Shown one piece after another: positions 48,222 to 59,634 of a stretch of 64,000 nt of DNA. Position numbers and translations under genes: made by a program. This stretch comes from Marvania coccoides (lineage: Eukaryota; Chlorophyta; Trebouxiophyceae; Chlorellales; Chlorellaceae). The stretch is taken from positions 3,224,001 to 3,288,000 of the forward strand of contig OY978097.1 in assembly GCA_963854735.1 (NCBI GenBank). The letters are read 5' to 3'. The notes under the pieces are model-generated. The model searched no databases. It saw only the letters and a list, made by a program, of their open reading frames with translations, and had not been told where the DNA came from. Position 1 is the stretch's first letter; the number at the start of each line of letters is the position of its first letter.

Positions 48222-49496
48222 CGCAAAAAAGGCTGCGGCCGCAGTGGACGCAGGACTCGCCGCCGTGCAGCGCTGCAACCGATCGAATTTAAAAGTTTCA
48301 AAGGAGTTTGGACAACAAAAAAATGGATCCCGGGAAGTGGACGACCGGGGAAATGTATGCATGCAACTCATCCACAGGACGGCGCCCCACATTCAAAATA
48401 GCTCTCGGAGGCGAGATCGGAACCTCCCACAGAGAACCTCCAGTCTTTTGTAGCATTTGTGGCTTGTCAGCGGAGTCTGCGAGAAAATTGAAATCCCCCA
48501 AATGATGAACTTCCAAATTTTCAACACGGCCTGTGCATCCGTAGAGCTCGTCAACGAACTAAAACCGTCACTGGATGGGCATGCACGTTGCGCAAACCGG
48601 AAAACGTCAGCCTCAGACCACGGGTTGTTACCAGGGCGGCAAGAGGCGGTGGTTCTTTTCCAACCCATGTCAGCGTGGGTATATTTTTTTGTTGCGTGGC
48701 ACTCTAGCCATACCCAATAACATAATCATTCACTGTAATTGTATGTTGTTTAAGAAGCCAGCCCAGCAGCAGGCTGAGGCCTAGCTCCTCGTTTGCGGGA
48801 GAAGTAAGAAGTAAAATTCGAGTTCAAATCCACCTTTCGTGAAACAAATGCGCATAGTTTCGCCGACCCAATTCATAAAAAGTAAACTGGTTCCCTGCGG
48901 CCGCACCGAAACTGCCGGTTTTGCTCGCAAACGCGCGAACAGGAGTGCACCGTATTTTTCCTCCGTTACGGTGCATGTCGAAAAACACCTTCGTACAAGC
49001 CATTTCACCCAACGTGGAAATGCGATGCTCCACTGCGTTTCCGTGCCATTCTTCACGGCCGATCGCTGACTTGTTTAGCGCTCTTTTCCCACCTAACAAA
49101 CAGCCCGCCCCTGCCGTTTCCCCGCCCGCTCCGCCAAGGGAGCGAATGGGGTCGTGGCAGCCCAGGAACGTGGGCACAGGCGAGGGTAGTGCACTAGAAC
49201 CATTCCAGGCTTTCACAACCAGCAAAATTCATTTTCCCTCGCTCTTCCCCCCGCCGAAGAAGCCCGCCAAAACGGGCCGCTCTCATTTTTTTCTATTGCC
49301 ACCAAGAAAGCCATCTCCTTCTTTAAAAACATTTCTTCTTCTTAGAAAAGTCTGAACGAGTCGCAAACAGCTCGTTGCAAGCAGCTCGCAGTCGGCCGGC
49401 CGCACGTTACTCGGTCCGACTCCACTTCCTCCCCCTAAATTATCGGGTCCCTTGCGGCACAGCGCACCAGCGGCCCCGCACACGACCCACCAAAAC
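48222..49496. promoter_or_regulatory. Long divergent intergenic region between the two Myb-forkhead genes
   Basis: At 1275 bp this is the longest divergent spacer here, several times the usual 300-500 bp. It mixes GC-rich and AT-rich blocks with no convincing exon. Its length suggests extended regulatory DNA for the paralogous pair, but that is inference. Confidence 0.4.
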
Positions 49497-51662
49497 ATGG
49501 ATCTGCAAAACGGAGACGTGGGGCAGCCTGGCGGGCAGGACCCATCTCTTGGAGACGGACAGCATCAGTTTTCGAGTCACCTCTCCAATCTTGCTCAGCT
49601 CATCTCTGGCTCCGTCCACCAGCACGGCGCCGAGGGGGGTGCCCAGCAGCAGAACGATGGCCAGCACATGATGCACAGCCACGGCGAGCACCTGGAGCAC
49701 CAGCCCTCTCACCAAGGTGAGGCGCTTGCTTTTGCCTGCCTTCTTCCTTCCCTTGACCCTGCCCTCCTTGCCGCTTAAACCTCTTTCTGTCCCCTTCCCA
49801 ACTCATTTTACGTGTTTCCCCCTCCCCTAGCAGGCGAGGAGATGCCCTCCGCGAAGCGCATGAGGGTTGACGACGGGTCAGCGGGGATGGGTGCTGGCCA
49901 GCCCCTAGACACCTCCCTCCTGAGCGGCGGCAACTTCACCGTTGAGCAGCTCCATGCGCTGCAAGGGCTGAACATGACCAACATGTTGAACCCCGAGGTG
50001 CTGGCCGCGCTGCAGGGCCCCGGCGGCAACGGCACCCCCGACGGCCAGGCCCTCCAGATGCAGCTCCCCATCATCGCGGGCATGCAGGCGCACGACTTCT
50101 CAGGCTTCGATCCCGCGTCCCTGGGCATGCCCCACCTGGCCGGCATGGACATGCTGCAGCAGCTGCCGCCCGAGCAGCTGCAGGCGTTCATCAACAACCC
50201 AGCGGGGCTGCAGCAGTTCTTCATGCCCCCCGGGTCATTCCCGGGCGGGCAGGGCGACGAGGGCAACTCGACGTACAAGAACTGGTGGGACGAGAAGGAC
50301 GAGGCTGAGCTGATGAAGATGGTGAGCGACCGCGAGTACCGCATCGAGAAGCTGGGCACGGACGAGGTGGACTGGAACAAGATGGAGACCTACTTCAACC
50401 GCTCGCAGAACGCGCTGCGCAAGAAGTTCTGGATGCTGAGCAAGGGGAGGGAGGGGATGCCGGGGCTGGGGCAGCAGGCGCTGGAAGCCTTGCAGATGGA
50501 CGCCCATGCGGCCGCCGCAGCGGCTGCTGCTGCCGCGGCAGCGGCGGCAGCGGCGGCGCAGCCCATCGCGGTGGCCCCCCCCTCATCGCAGCCCCGCCAG
50601 CGCGCTGAGCGCAAGAACTGGAGCGAGGACGAGACGCGCGAGATGACGCGCATCGTCAGCGACCCCACCTACCGCCTGGAGCTGGGGCTGCAGGACGGCG
50701 ACGAAGAGGTGTCTTGGGAGCGGCTGGGTGGCAAGTTTGGGTGCTCCGTGCAGACCGCCAAGCGCAAGTACCGCCACCTGCAGGAGCAGGCCGCGCAGTT
50801 TGGCGGCATCATCCCCGACAAGAAGGAGAAGCGCCAGCACTTCCGCAAGAGCGTGCCCTACCGCTGGATGATCGTGTCGTCGCTGTCCAAGATCCCTGGG
50901 TTTGAGGCCACCGCCCCGCAGATCTTTGAGTGCATCGAGCAGGACCCTGAGCTGCGCGAGCAGCTGGACCTGCGCATCATGCCCGGCACCAAGCACGTCC
51001 CGCGCTGGAAGATCCAGATCCGCAAGGTGCTGTCTGCGGACCACATCTTCATCAACACCGGCGTCAAGCAGAAGCACGAGACCATCTGGCGCCTGGACCC
51101 AGTGGCGCTGCAGGACGCAAACGCTGACCGACAGCGCCAGCGCGCTGGCGTGCCCCCCATCAACCTGTCGGGCGGGCAGGGAGGGGAGGGCGGCGGCGGC
51201 GGCGCTCTGCCCGCTGCCCCCGCTCTGACTGGCACCGATGCCATGATGCAGCTGAACGAGCAGACAATGGCGATGCTGCAGCAGCAGAACCTGCTGATGG
51301 GGATGCCCCAGCAGATACTGGGAGAGGGGGGGCAGCTGATGCTGGGGCTGCCAGAGGGCACCACGCTGGACCCGGCCACCCTGGCAGCAATGATGGCCTC
51401 AGCCAACATCCCCCACGAGGCGGCAGAGGCCATGGGGCTCAACGCGCATGTGGGCGACCAGCACGGCGGCGACCACGGTCACCAGGACCCCTCCAAGGCT
51501 GAGATTGAGGCGCTGACGGCGTACGTGCAGCAGTCCAACGCTGAGCAGCAGGCGCACCACGACGCCCAGCAGGCGCACCACGACGCCCAGCAGGCGCACC
51601 ACGACGCCCAGCAGGCTCACAATGAAGCCCAGCAGGCGCACCACGATGCCCAGCAGCATTGA
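49497..51662 (+). CDS. Protein with two Myb/SANT-like domains and a forkhead-like winged helix
   Basis: Two exons, 49497..49716 and 49834 (or 49831)..51662, give about 682 aa. A Gln/His/Met-rich N-terminus leads to Myb/SANT-like repeat A (KNWWDEKDEAELMKMV...NALRKKFWMLSK) and, after a poly-Ala run, repeat B (KNWSEDETREMTRIV...AKRKYRHLQ). The forkhead-like segment then runs PYRWMIVSSLSKIPG...HVPRWKIQIRKVL...ETIWRLDP. Repeat A shares YRxEKLxxDxVDW with repeat 3 of the divergent neighbour. The C-terminus carries five tandem copies of a 7-residue AHHDAQQ repeat. The acceptor is a tandem TAGCAG, so one Ala may be included or skipped. Likely a nuclear DNA-binding regulator and paralogue of the gene at 44919..48221. 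Confidence 0.82.
51552..51656 (+). repeat. 21-bp coding minisatellite, five units
   Basis: Five tandem 21-bp units (gcgcaccacgacgcccagca-type) encode AHHDAQQ. Units 1-3 are identical, unit 4 differs at several bases (AHNEAQQ), and unit 5 differs by one base. They end three bases before the stop codon. Confidence 0.92.
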
Positions 51663-52461
51663 GGCGCCTGAAAGCAACACCAGTTCCCTTTTATATATCA
51701 ATCTTGTTTCTCTTAACACTTTTTGCTCCGCTATGATGATATAAACCCGACCTATTCGACCTTTTTGCTTGCATGTCTCTTTATGATTCTCGACTGACTC
51801 CCCTTTCGAAATTTTACTGTCTAACCCATCAAAAAGGCATTTACAGCCTCCTTTGTTTGTTGACACGGCGGCCGGCCACTCATTTTGGGGCTGGCTCCTA
51901 TATTCACCAGATAATTCAAAGAGATTATTACAGACACTTCACTCCGTTTTCTCATTTGTTGTCGCTGAAGTAGAGGATAAGCAAACAACTTGTCTCTCAA
52001 CCCGCGACAGTTTTTTCTTTTTCTTGCCATGACATTCTTCATTCTCCATGTAAACACGTTTGACATAAACAGACAATAAGTGCAGACGCAACCAGGCCAG
52101 TAAGCTCTCTAACACGGCCCTTTCTGGGCATTCTCAGGCCTACTTGTGGAATGCATTACAGCAGAAAATCGTGCCGCTGCACCCTCCCTTAAACTCCATG
52201 TCCCCACCGAATCTGTAGGTCCACGTGCTTTACAGCGGTTGGAAGTATAAATTATAGTCAAGCAAGTACAGTAGATGAATGACTGAAGAGGAAAAAAATG
52301 GTGTAATATTGTATTAGGCCTCCGATGAGGAAGTCCAGTCAGTCAAAAAAGGTACAGAATGGGTAAATGATTCTTTTGTTTTGTATTGATATGATAATAC
52401 TGCGCCATGCCTCCTACTGTCCAAACTGCTGTCTAATCTGGGTCTGCAGATTCTCCTCCTC
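51663..52461. other. Convergent spacer Myb-forkhead gene / Aurora kinase
   Basis: About 800 bp, AT-rich, between convergent stops. Short open frames here lack coding character. No RNA gene recognised. Confidence 0.5.
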
Positions 52462-53798
52462 TTAGTGAGTCCGTGCCAGCACCGCGGGGTCTGCGTTCGC
52501 CTGGATCCAGGGGTCGCTCAGTACCTGGTCCAGCGGGATGCGGTCCGCGGGCACCTTGACCAGCAGCTTCCTGATGAGGTCCTGCGCCCCTGCAGACACC
52601 GCCGGCTCGGCCGGGAACCGCAGGTCCACCTTCAGGATACGCTTGTAGGTCTCGGAGTGGCCAGCGGCCTCAAAGGGCGGCTGTCCGTACATGAACTCGT
52701 AGCACAGCACCCCCAGCGACCAGACGTCCACCCGGTCGTCGTGAAGGGACCCCTCTACCATCTCAGGTGGCAGGTAGTCCAGCGTGCCGCACAGCGTCTT
52801 GCGGCGGGAGTTGGGGGCATGCACCGACCACCCAAAGTCTGCGATCTTCAGCTCTCCGTTGAGCCCCAGCAGCAGGTTCTCCGGCTTGATGTCTCGGTGG
52901 ATGACGTGCTTGGAGTGGCAGTAGATCAACGCCTTGGCCAGGGAAGCGATGTACGTGGCGGTGCGGCGCTCGTCAAAGTGCCCCACCCGCTGCAGCTCTT
53001 TGTACAGCTCCCCTTTTGCCGCGTACTCTAGGATGAGGTAGACCCGGGTGGCATCGTAAAAGTAGCCATACAGCCGCAGGATATTGGGGTGGCGCAGATG
53101 GGACTGGATCTCGATTTCACGGCGCAGCTGGTGCTCCACGCTGCTCTGCTGAAGCTGATTCTTGAAGAGGACCTGAAGCAGAGAGGGAGAGAAAGAGTGT
53201 TAAAGGCAGCGACGTCTAATTTCCTCGAGGGGAAATAAAGAATAGGTTGTCCCTAAACACGAAAATTACCTTTAGGGCGACGATGTACTTGCTGCCCCGC
53301 TCCCTGGCGAGGTAGACGTTGCCGAATTTTCCCCTGCCCAGGGGTTTGCCGATGTCGAAGTCGGTGAGCTGCCAGCTGCGGTGCCGGCTGCTGCCAGCGC
53401 TCCCGGGCCGGGTCGCCGCCCCGTAGTCGCTGGTGCCAGACAGAGGACGGCCGCTGAGGGTCTGGCGGGGAGGGGGAGGCGCCATGACGCCGGCTCCTCC
53501 CTGAATGTTGGTCAGTTGCTGCATGATACCCTCACTGCCCGTGGCCATCGACATGTTTGCGCTCCGCGACTGCAGCGCGTTAATTTTGGGGGCCTTATTT
53601 TCGTCAGAAGGCTCCGCGGCACCCTCTGCGGGGCGCTTCCGCAGAGCTGTCGCCCCATCTTGCTGTTTGCCATTCCCAGCGGTCCGAACGTTTTCCTGCA
53701 GGCAGCGCGTCATTCAAGTTAGAACCCGCGTGCATTCAATAAAGAAGGCATACAGAGAGCAAATTTCGCCCTGCACCGACCTTTTCAACCGCCAACAT
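52462..53798 (-). CDS. AUR: Aurora-type serine/threonine kinase
   Basis: Three exons, 53798..53781 (6 codons), 53695..53270 and 53172..52462, all phase 0, give 384 aa. The disordered N-terminus of about 115 residues has an SRSANMS stretch. The kinase domain starts [20 protein letters not shown]. Lys148 (VALK) is the ATP lysine. Catalytic HRDIKPEN has Asp242, and DFGWSVHAP has Asp260. The activation loop [16 protein letters not shown] has Thr274 at the autophosphorylation site. DFGWSVH and [10 protein letters not shown] are hallmarks of Aurora kinases, which act on spindle, centromere and cytokinesis. The C-lobe ends just after SDPWI. The protein is complete; the alpha or beta plant subtype cannot be set by eye. 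Confidence 0.95.
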
Positions 53799-54289
53799 CT
53801 TTTTTGCGTGGTCCTCTCAGTTGTCGCACCGTCTCTTCCCTCTCAGCTCTATGAATTCCACACCTTTCAGATTATATTAAAGCTAAGATCTGGGGCATAC
53901 GCACACCGCCGCGGCAAAATAACAGCTCGCAAATATATACGAAATGGCGCGCAACCTAATTTCACATGCCGGCTGCGAAACCCGCTCTCTGCGAAAATGA
54001 AGCCCCTTATTTAAGCTATTACCGCCTGGGGTACCCTCACATTTGTGCACAGGGCCCCGCTTTGTGACTGCCTGACAAGGCATCGTTTTAATTTCTTTAT
54101 TTTATAAAACCAGAGGCGATAGATGCTGTTTCCATTTGCGATTTAGACTACACACGCCATATATTCAATTCAGCTGCTGCACAACCTCGTGCTGGAGTTG
54201 GAGAGCTGGTCCATTAATTAATTTAGTTTCTGAAGGCTTTTGTTCTAGTGCGGCATCTGGCTTGCGGCGCTGCCTGACGGGTGTTCAGC
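53799..54289. promoter_or_regulatory. Divergent promoter region Aurora / TRAF-like gene
   Basis: 491 bp between divergent starts, AT-rich in the middle (54085..54240). No specific element is supported. Confidence 0.35.
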
Positions 54290-57200
54290 ATGTCTCAGGC
54301 GAAGCTGCGTGAAGCGCTTGCCGCGGGCGCCCCGCCCAAGGAGAAGGGGCCCCCTACCCCCGATGGCGTGCTCACGGTCACGCCAGACAGCCCAGAAGCC
54401 ATTGAGTGGCGAAGCAGGCAGTCGGTCATCGATGCCATCGCGTCCAGCTCAACGTACTTGGACGACGAGGACGAGGGTGAGGCCATTTATTAAAATTTAG
54501 GCTTTTTCCTAGGGAAATTATGTTTTGTGCTTCAATAATTTATTTGTTTGTCAAAAAATACAACCCAAATGCATGCATTTTTTTTGCTGAAACCTCTCCC
54601 TTACCTTCCACAGTGACCGTCACTCCCAATTCGCTGTACGGCAAGTTCACATGGCGCCTGGACAAATTTTCCGACGGCGCCAAGCGCGAGCTGCGCTCCG
54701 CCACCTTCCAGGTGGGCCCCTATCGCTGGTACGTGCTGGTGTACCCCCACGGGTGCGACGTATCCAACCACCTGTCGCTGTTCCTGTGCGTGGCCGACTA
54801 CGACAAGCTGCTGCCCGGGTGGAGTCAGTTTGCTCAGTTCACGATAGCGGTGGTGAACCGCGACCCCAAGAAGAGCAAGTACAGCGACACCCTGCACCGG
54901 TTCTGCAAAAAGGAGCACGACTGGGGGTGGAAGAAGTTCATGGAGCTGAACAAAGTGAACGACGGGTTCACGGCGGGGGATAGCGTGGTGATAAAGGCGC
55001 AGGTGCAGGTGATCAGGGATAGGCCGGCGAGGCCCTTCCGCACGCTGGACCCGCAGTACAGGCGGGAGCTGGTGCGGGTGTACCTCACCAACGTGGAGGG
55101 CATCGTGCGGCGTTATATTGACGAGAAAAGAGCTGCGCTGGGGCGGCTGGTGGGGGCGGTGACGGCGCCGGGGTTCCTGGCCTTCTGGACCGCGCTGGAC
55201 GAGGACCGCAAGGCGGAGCTGTCCTCCGTGGCCTCCACGCCGCTGCTCAAGGGCCTGGTGAAGCGGTTTTTCAACGAGAAGGAGGTCACTTCCACGCTCG
55301 TGATGGACGCCCTGCACTGCGGAGCAAAGGCGCTGGAGGTGGCGGGAAGGGCGGCTAGGCTGGGACTGCCGCCCCCGCCATCCACTGCAGAGCCCTCGTC
55401 TTCGTCTGCCGACGCCGCCTCTACCTCTGGCGGGCCCGGCGTGGTGATCGACGGCGACGCCAACAAATTTTTCTTCGCCGGCGATGTCGTGGCGGCGCTG
55501 CAGCGTCTTGCCACCGAGGCTGTGCCCGCGTTCACGCCAGAGACTAAGCCTGGCGACGCCCTGGCGCTGCGCAACGCCCAGGATGTTGACGAGTGCTCAA
55601 AGGACAGCGTGGAGAGGGATGAGCGGCGGCTTGCTGACCTGGGAAAACGGCTGGTGGAGATGTACGGGGCTGCGCACATCGCGGAGACTCAGCTGGAAGT
55701 GGCATGGGCGGAGGCTGAGACGATCAAGCGGCAGGAGGAGCTGATTCGCGAGGAGGAGGAGGCATCGCGCGAGGAGACAGAGCGAGCTGCTGCCAAGGCG
55801 GAGGCGGAGAAGGAGCGGCGGGCGAGGAAGAAGGAGCGGCAGCGGGCAAAGAAGGAGGTGGAGCGGGCGAAGCTTCAGGCTGAGGAGGAGGCTCGTGCGC
55901 GCGTTGAGGAGGAGCGTCGTGCAGAGGCCGAGCGTCTGCGCAGGGAAGCTGACGACAAGCGGCGCAAGGAGGAGGAGGAGCGGCAGCGGGTGGTGGCAGC
56001 AGCCCGCCAGGCCGCGGAGGCCCGGCGGCAGGCTGAGGCCGCCGCGAAAGCCGCCGCCAAGGCAGCGGCAAAGGCGTCAGCCAAGGCTGCTGCAGCTGCT
56101 TCTGTCTCAGTGTCCGTGTCTGTTTCTGCGGCGCTGTCCACCGAGGGCGCTTCCAGCGACGACGGCACCTCATCCACGTTCAACTCTGGCAGCAGTGATC
56201 GCTCTGCAGCTTCTGGGGTTCCCAACGCCGCCACCAGCAGCGCCACGGTCAGCGCAGCAGCCAGTGCAGCTGCCAGCGCGGCGGCCACCCCCCGCCTTGA
56301 CGAAGACGTCATGCTACAGCAGATACCGCTGTCTGCGGCTGCAGGAGACGATGGCGGCAGCGGCGGAGTGGTGGACTCTCTCCGAGGGGAGGTCCTGCGG
56401 CTGAGCTCCATCGTGGCGGATCGTGACGCCGAAATGGCTGCGCTGCGCGGTCGGTTGGTTGAGCTGGAGGGTCAGCTGATGATGTCACGGGCAGGGTCTG
56501 CCCTCTCCAGCGCCCCGCTCCCCCGGACTAGCAGCGATGCGCTGTCGCCGCCCAGCCTGGCTGGGCTGGGCCCAGCAGCAGCGGCTGCCGAGGTGATTGC
56601 CCAGAGAGGGGAGAACGGCGGCCACGCTGCTGCGTTTTCCCCTCACCAAGGCTCGATCTCCGCCAGCAACAACCCTTCAGACGCCATCCTGGCGACGGCG
56701 TCGTTGATGGAGGGCGGGTCGCAGGGGCAGCGACGCCCGACAACCGCAGCGCGGCAAGGCAGCGCGCCCGCTGGTGGCAGTGCTGCTTCTGCTGCAGCCG
56801 CTGCTGCTGCTGCCGCTCGGGGGCTGGCCACGCCCATGAACCCCTCTGCCGCGCATTTTGCGCCGGCGCAAGGGGGAGGACGGGCGATGCCGTACCCCAG
56901 CGGCGTTTCCACCGCTGCAGGACCAGGCAGTGGCGGCGGCGGCGGTGGCAGTGGATATCGTGCTTCCGCTGCTGCCGGCGGGGCGCCGCCTCCTGGCATG
57001 GCCGCGCCCCAGCCTGGCAGCTCTCACAGCTCGCTGGACGGCGTGCCTCGTGCTGGGATGATCCCCAATGGTGCCGCCAGGGGCATGTTTTCTCCGCAGG
57101 CAACTCCAGTAGGGCAGGGCGGCCGCACCTTTTCATCCCCGCTGCCCTCTGTCAAGGTGAGGAGAAGACGATTTTTACTTGTTTTTTTTATCCTTTTCTC

Positions 57201-57331
57201 GATGGGCACCTCATCATCCAATTTTCCCCCCCTTCCTGCAGCGCATGGACGGTCTTGGCCCCAGCACCATGGAGTCTCCAGGCCTGGACGACTTTGCCCA
57301 CATGGGGCTGATCAATGACTTGCTAGAGTGA
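54290..57331 (+). CDS. MATH-domain TRAF-like protein of the plant MUSE13/MUSE14 (TRAF1a/b) family
   Basis: Three exons, 54290..54476, 54614..57156 and 57242..57331, give 939 aa. The MATH domain spans about residues 66-205 (SLYGKFTWRLDKFSDGAKRE, NHLSLFLCVADYDKLLPGWS, QFTIAVVNRDPKKSKYSDTL, KKEHDWGWKKFMEL). It is followed by YRRELVRVYLTNVEGIVRRY and FFNEKEVTSTLVMDALHCGAKALE, both nearly as in land-plant MUSE13/14. A long Glu/Arg/Ala helix (about 485-605) predicts a coiled coil. The tail ends DDFAHMGLINDLLE, like the plant proteins. In Arabidopsis these adaptors control turnover of NLR immune receptors and of ATG6 through E3 ligases. In an alga a role in ubiquitin or autophagy control is the more cautious guess. 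Confidence 0.92.
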
Positions 57332-57749
57332 CCATAGCGGCGAAAGAGAGCTGTGGCTGTCTTATGAGAACTGCAAACGTGTCTTTCTGTCCTGAAATTA
57401 CTCTTTAAACTCATAAAAACAACTCCGCCGTGTGTGCCTGCCTGGTGTAAGAGGAGAACTTAAAATAAACTACGAGAACCAGAAATCAGTCAGTTGCTCA
57501 ACGTATCATTCCTTTTCCTCAGCAGCACCTCAGCACGGGACCCATGAAAACATAAAAACAAACCTGGCCTCGGAGGGAGCCTACGCGCCAGGAAGGCTGC
57601 ACGAGGACGCTACGAATTCAACCAGTCTTTTTCCGACGGTATACCCATCTCGCACTTTCTCTCCACAACTACATACAGTTCTTGTTTTTTTGCTTGCTTT
57701 AGTTTTACACCGGATTTTTTTTTATTTCACATACATAGTGTACTCCACT
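57332..57749. other. Convergent spacer TRAF-like / eL36
   Basis: About 420 bp of 3' UTR-type sequence, with no coding exon. A T-rich block precedes 57720. Confidence 0.5.
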
Positions 57750-58225
57750 TTACTTCTTCATCTTGCGCAGCAGGGACGCCATCTCCTCCCTCTTCTTCTT
57801 GGCCCGCAGGTGGGTGCCGAGCTTCCTCTTGCACACCTTGAGGGCGCGCTTGTCCTTGCCAACCTTCAGCAGCTCCATCACGCGCTTCTCATAGGGGGCC
57901 TGGCCGGCCACCTCCTTGATGATGTTGCGCACAAAGGTGATGCGCTTGGACGCATGCTGCACAGTGCGGGGAGACAATAGAGACAGTGAGTACACGTGTA
58001 AAACAAAAAACCCGACCGACGTGCGTATTTCGCGGTTTCTATCTGTTTCCAGCGTTCGCCAGCCAACTTGCTGCACTCCACCCGCTAATTCTACTCCATC
58101 CATATGTTACCCCAGCTACTACTACTCACCCCCTTGCGCTGCGCAGGTCGGACGGTCTTGTCCTTCTTGGTCAGAACATGGCCCTTGTTAAGGCCCACGG
58201 CAATGCCTGCCCTGGCCTCCACCAT
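57750..58225 (-). CDS. RPL36: Cytosolic 60S ribosomal protein eL36
   Basis: Two coding exons, 58225..58130 and 57956..57750, phase 0, give 100 aa (human 105). Exon 1 reads [20 protein letters not shown] and ends RPAQRKG. Exon 2 reads [18 protein letters not shown], then [20 protein letters not shown] and [17 protein letters not shown]. These are the eL36 hallmarks. A TGCAG acceptor lies 5 bases upstream of the ATG, which suggests a 5' UTR intron as is common in ribosomal protein genes. The upstream non-coding exon was not located. Confidence 0.95.
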
Positions 58226-58718
58226 TTTGTCTGCATGATATGAAAGATAGAACACCGCGTCAGTCCTTCTGTTTCTCTCGAAAATAAATTGAACACGAGT
58301 CCGCCCCCAAATATTTTTGGCTGGCTCTCCCTGCTCGCCCCCAAATTTATCCACATATCAAATTGTACGCCGCATTAATTAATATTCAATATGGACAAAG
58401 TCCTCATTCCAACAAATCAAATCCAAATCAGCCGCATCAAGCCGCCTCCCTCCCCTGCGGCATCAAGCCCAGCCCGCTGGTCCTGTACAACTCACATTAA
58501 TTTGATAGAACGAAAAGAGACCGTTTCAGGTGCAAGCGAGAAGGTTGACAGCCTCCGCAAATGCCAGGTTTTTGTCCCCGTTTTTTTCAGACTGGCAAGT
58601 GCCACGATGGAAGGCCTTTTTAAAGCCCGATCTTACCATCGAACGCTTAGTTCGCGGTTTTCCTGCATTTATAACCCAATTTGGAGGTTCTCGACGCCCT
58701 TGATCACAGCACATTGTC
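58226..58718. promoter_or_regulatory. Divergent region eL36 / ribose-5-phosphate isomerase
   Basis: 493 bp that probably include the eL36 5' UTR intron (acceptor CATGCAG just before its ATG) and both promoters. Confidence 0.4.
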
Positions 58719-59634
58719 ATGCTTGCCCAGCAATCTAGCTTCGCCCAGCGTGGTGCCCGTGTTGCGTTCGTGTCCGCCAACCGCTCCACCCGCGTGAACC
58801 GTGCTGCCAGGATGACCACTCAGGCGCTGTCCCAGGACGAGCTCAAGAAGCAGGTGAGGAAATGGGTCAATGCACCCACCGCTCCCCCCAGTCACTGCCC
58901 AATTTTACCCCATAAAATCAACCACCCCCTCCCCCCTCCCCCCCTCAAACAACCAGGCTGCCTGGAAGGCCGTCGAGTACGTGAAGAGCGGCATGGTTGT
59001 GGGCCTGGGCACTGGCTCCACCGCAGCCTTTGCTGTTGACCGCATCGGCGAGCTGCTCAAGTCTGGCGAGCTGAAGGATATCATTGGCGTGCCCACCTCC
59101 GTGCGCACGTACGAGCAGGCGCTGTCCCTGGGCATCCCTCTGGCCACCCTGGACGAGCAGCCCAAGCTCGACGTTGCCATTGATGGCGCTGACGAGGTGG
59201 ACCCCAACCTGGACGTGGTCAAGGGCCGCGGAGGGGCGCTGCTGCGGGAGAAGATGGTGGAGATGGCTTCCGCCAAGTTTGTGTGCATCGTGGACGACAC
59301 CAAGATGGTGGACGGCCTGGGCGGCAGCAAGCTGGCGATGCCCGTCGAGATCACCCAGTTCTGTTGGAAGTACAACCTGCAGCGCCTGGCGGCACTGCCC
59401 GAGGTGGCGGGCTGCGATGCCAAGCTGCGCATGGAAGGCGATGCGCCTTACGTGACCGATAACTTCAACTACATCGTGGATCTCTACTTCCAGACGCCCA
59501 TCAAGGACGCGCACGCTGCCAGCAAGGCAATTCTGGCGCTCGAGGGAGTCGTAGAGCACGGGCTTTTCATGAACATGGTTGATGTCTGCATCATCGCCGG
59601 AAAGAACGGCGTGGAGGTGCTCGAGCGCAAGTGA
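58719..59634 (+). CDS. RPI: Plastid ribose-5-phosphate isomerase (type A)
   Basis: Two exons, 58719..58853 and 58957..59634, phase 0, give 270 aa. Exon 1 is a transit peptide (MLAQQSSFAQRGARVAFVSA, Arg/Ser/Ala-rich). The mature enzyme has VGLGTGSTAAFAVDRIGEL, IDGADEVDPNLDVVKGRGGA with the catalytic Asp/Glu region, and REKMVEMASAKFVCIVDD. Type A RPI interconverts ribose-5-phosphate and ribulose-5-phosphate in the Calvin cycle and pentose phosphate pathway. The intron sits exactly at the transit-peptide/mature boundary, suggesting exon-added targeting. Confidence 0.96.

Noticed and set aside
51552..51656. CRISPR-like direct repeats
   Set aside because: Units are tandem without spacers and encode a heptad peptide inside a eukaryotic exon.
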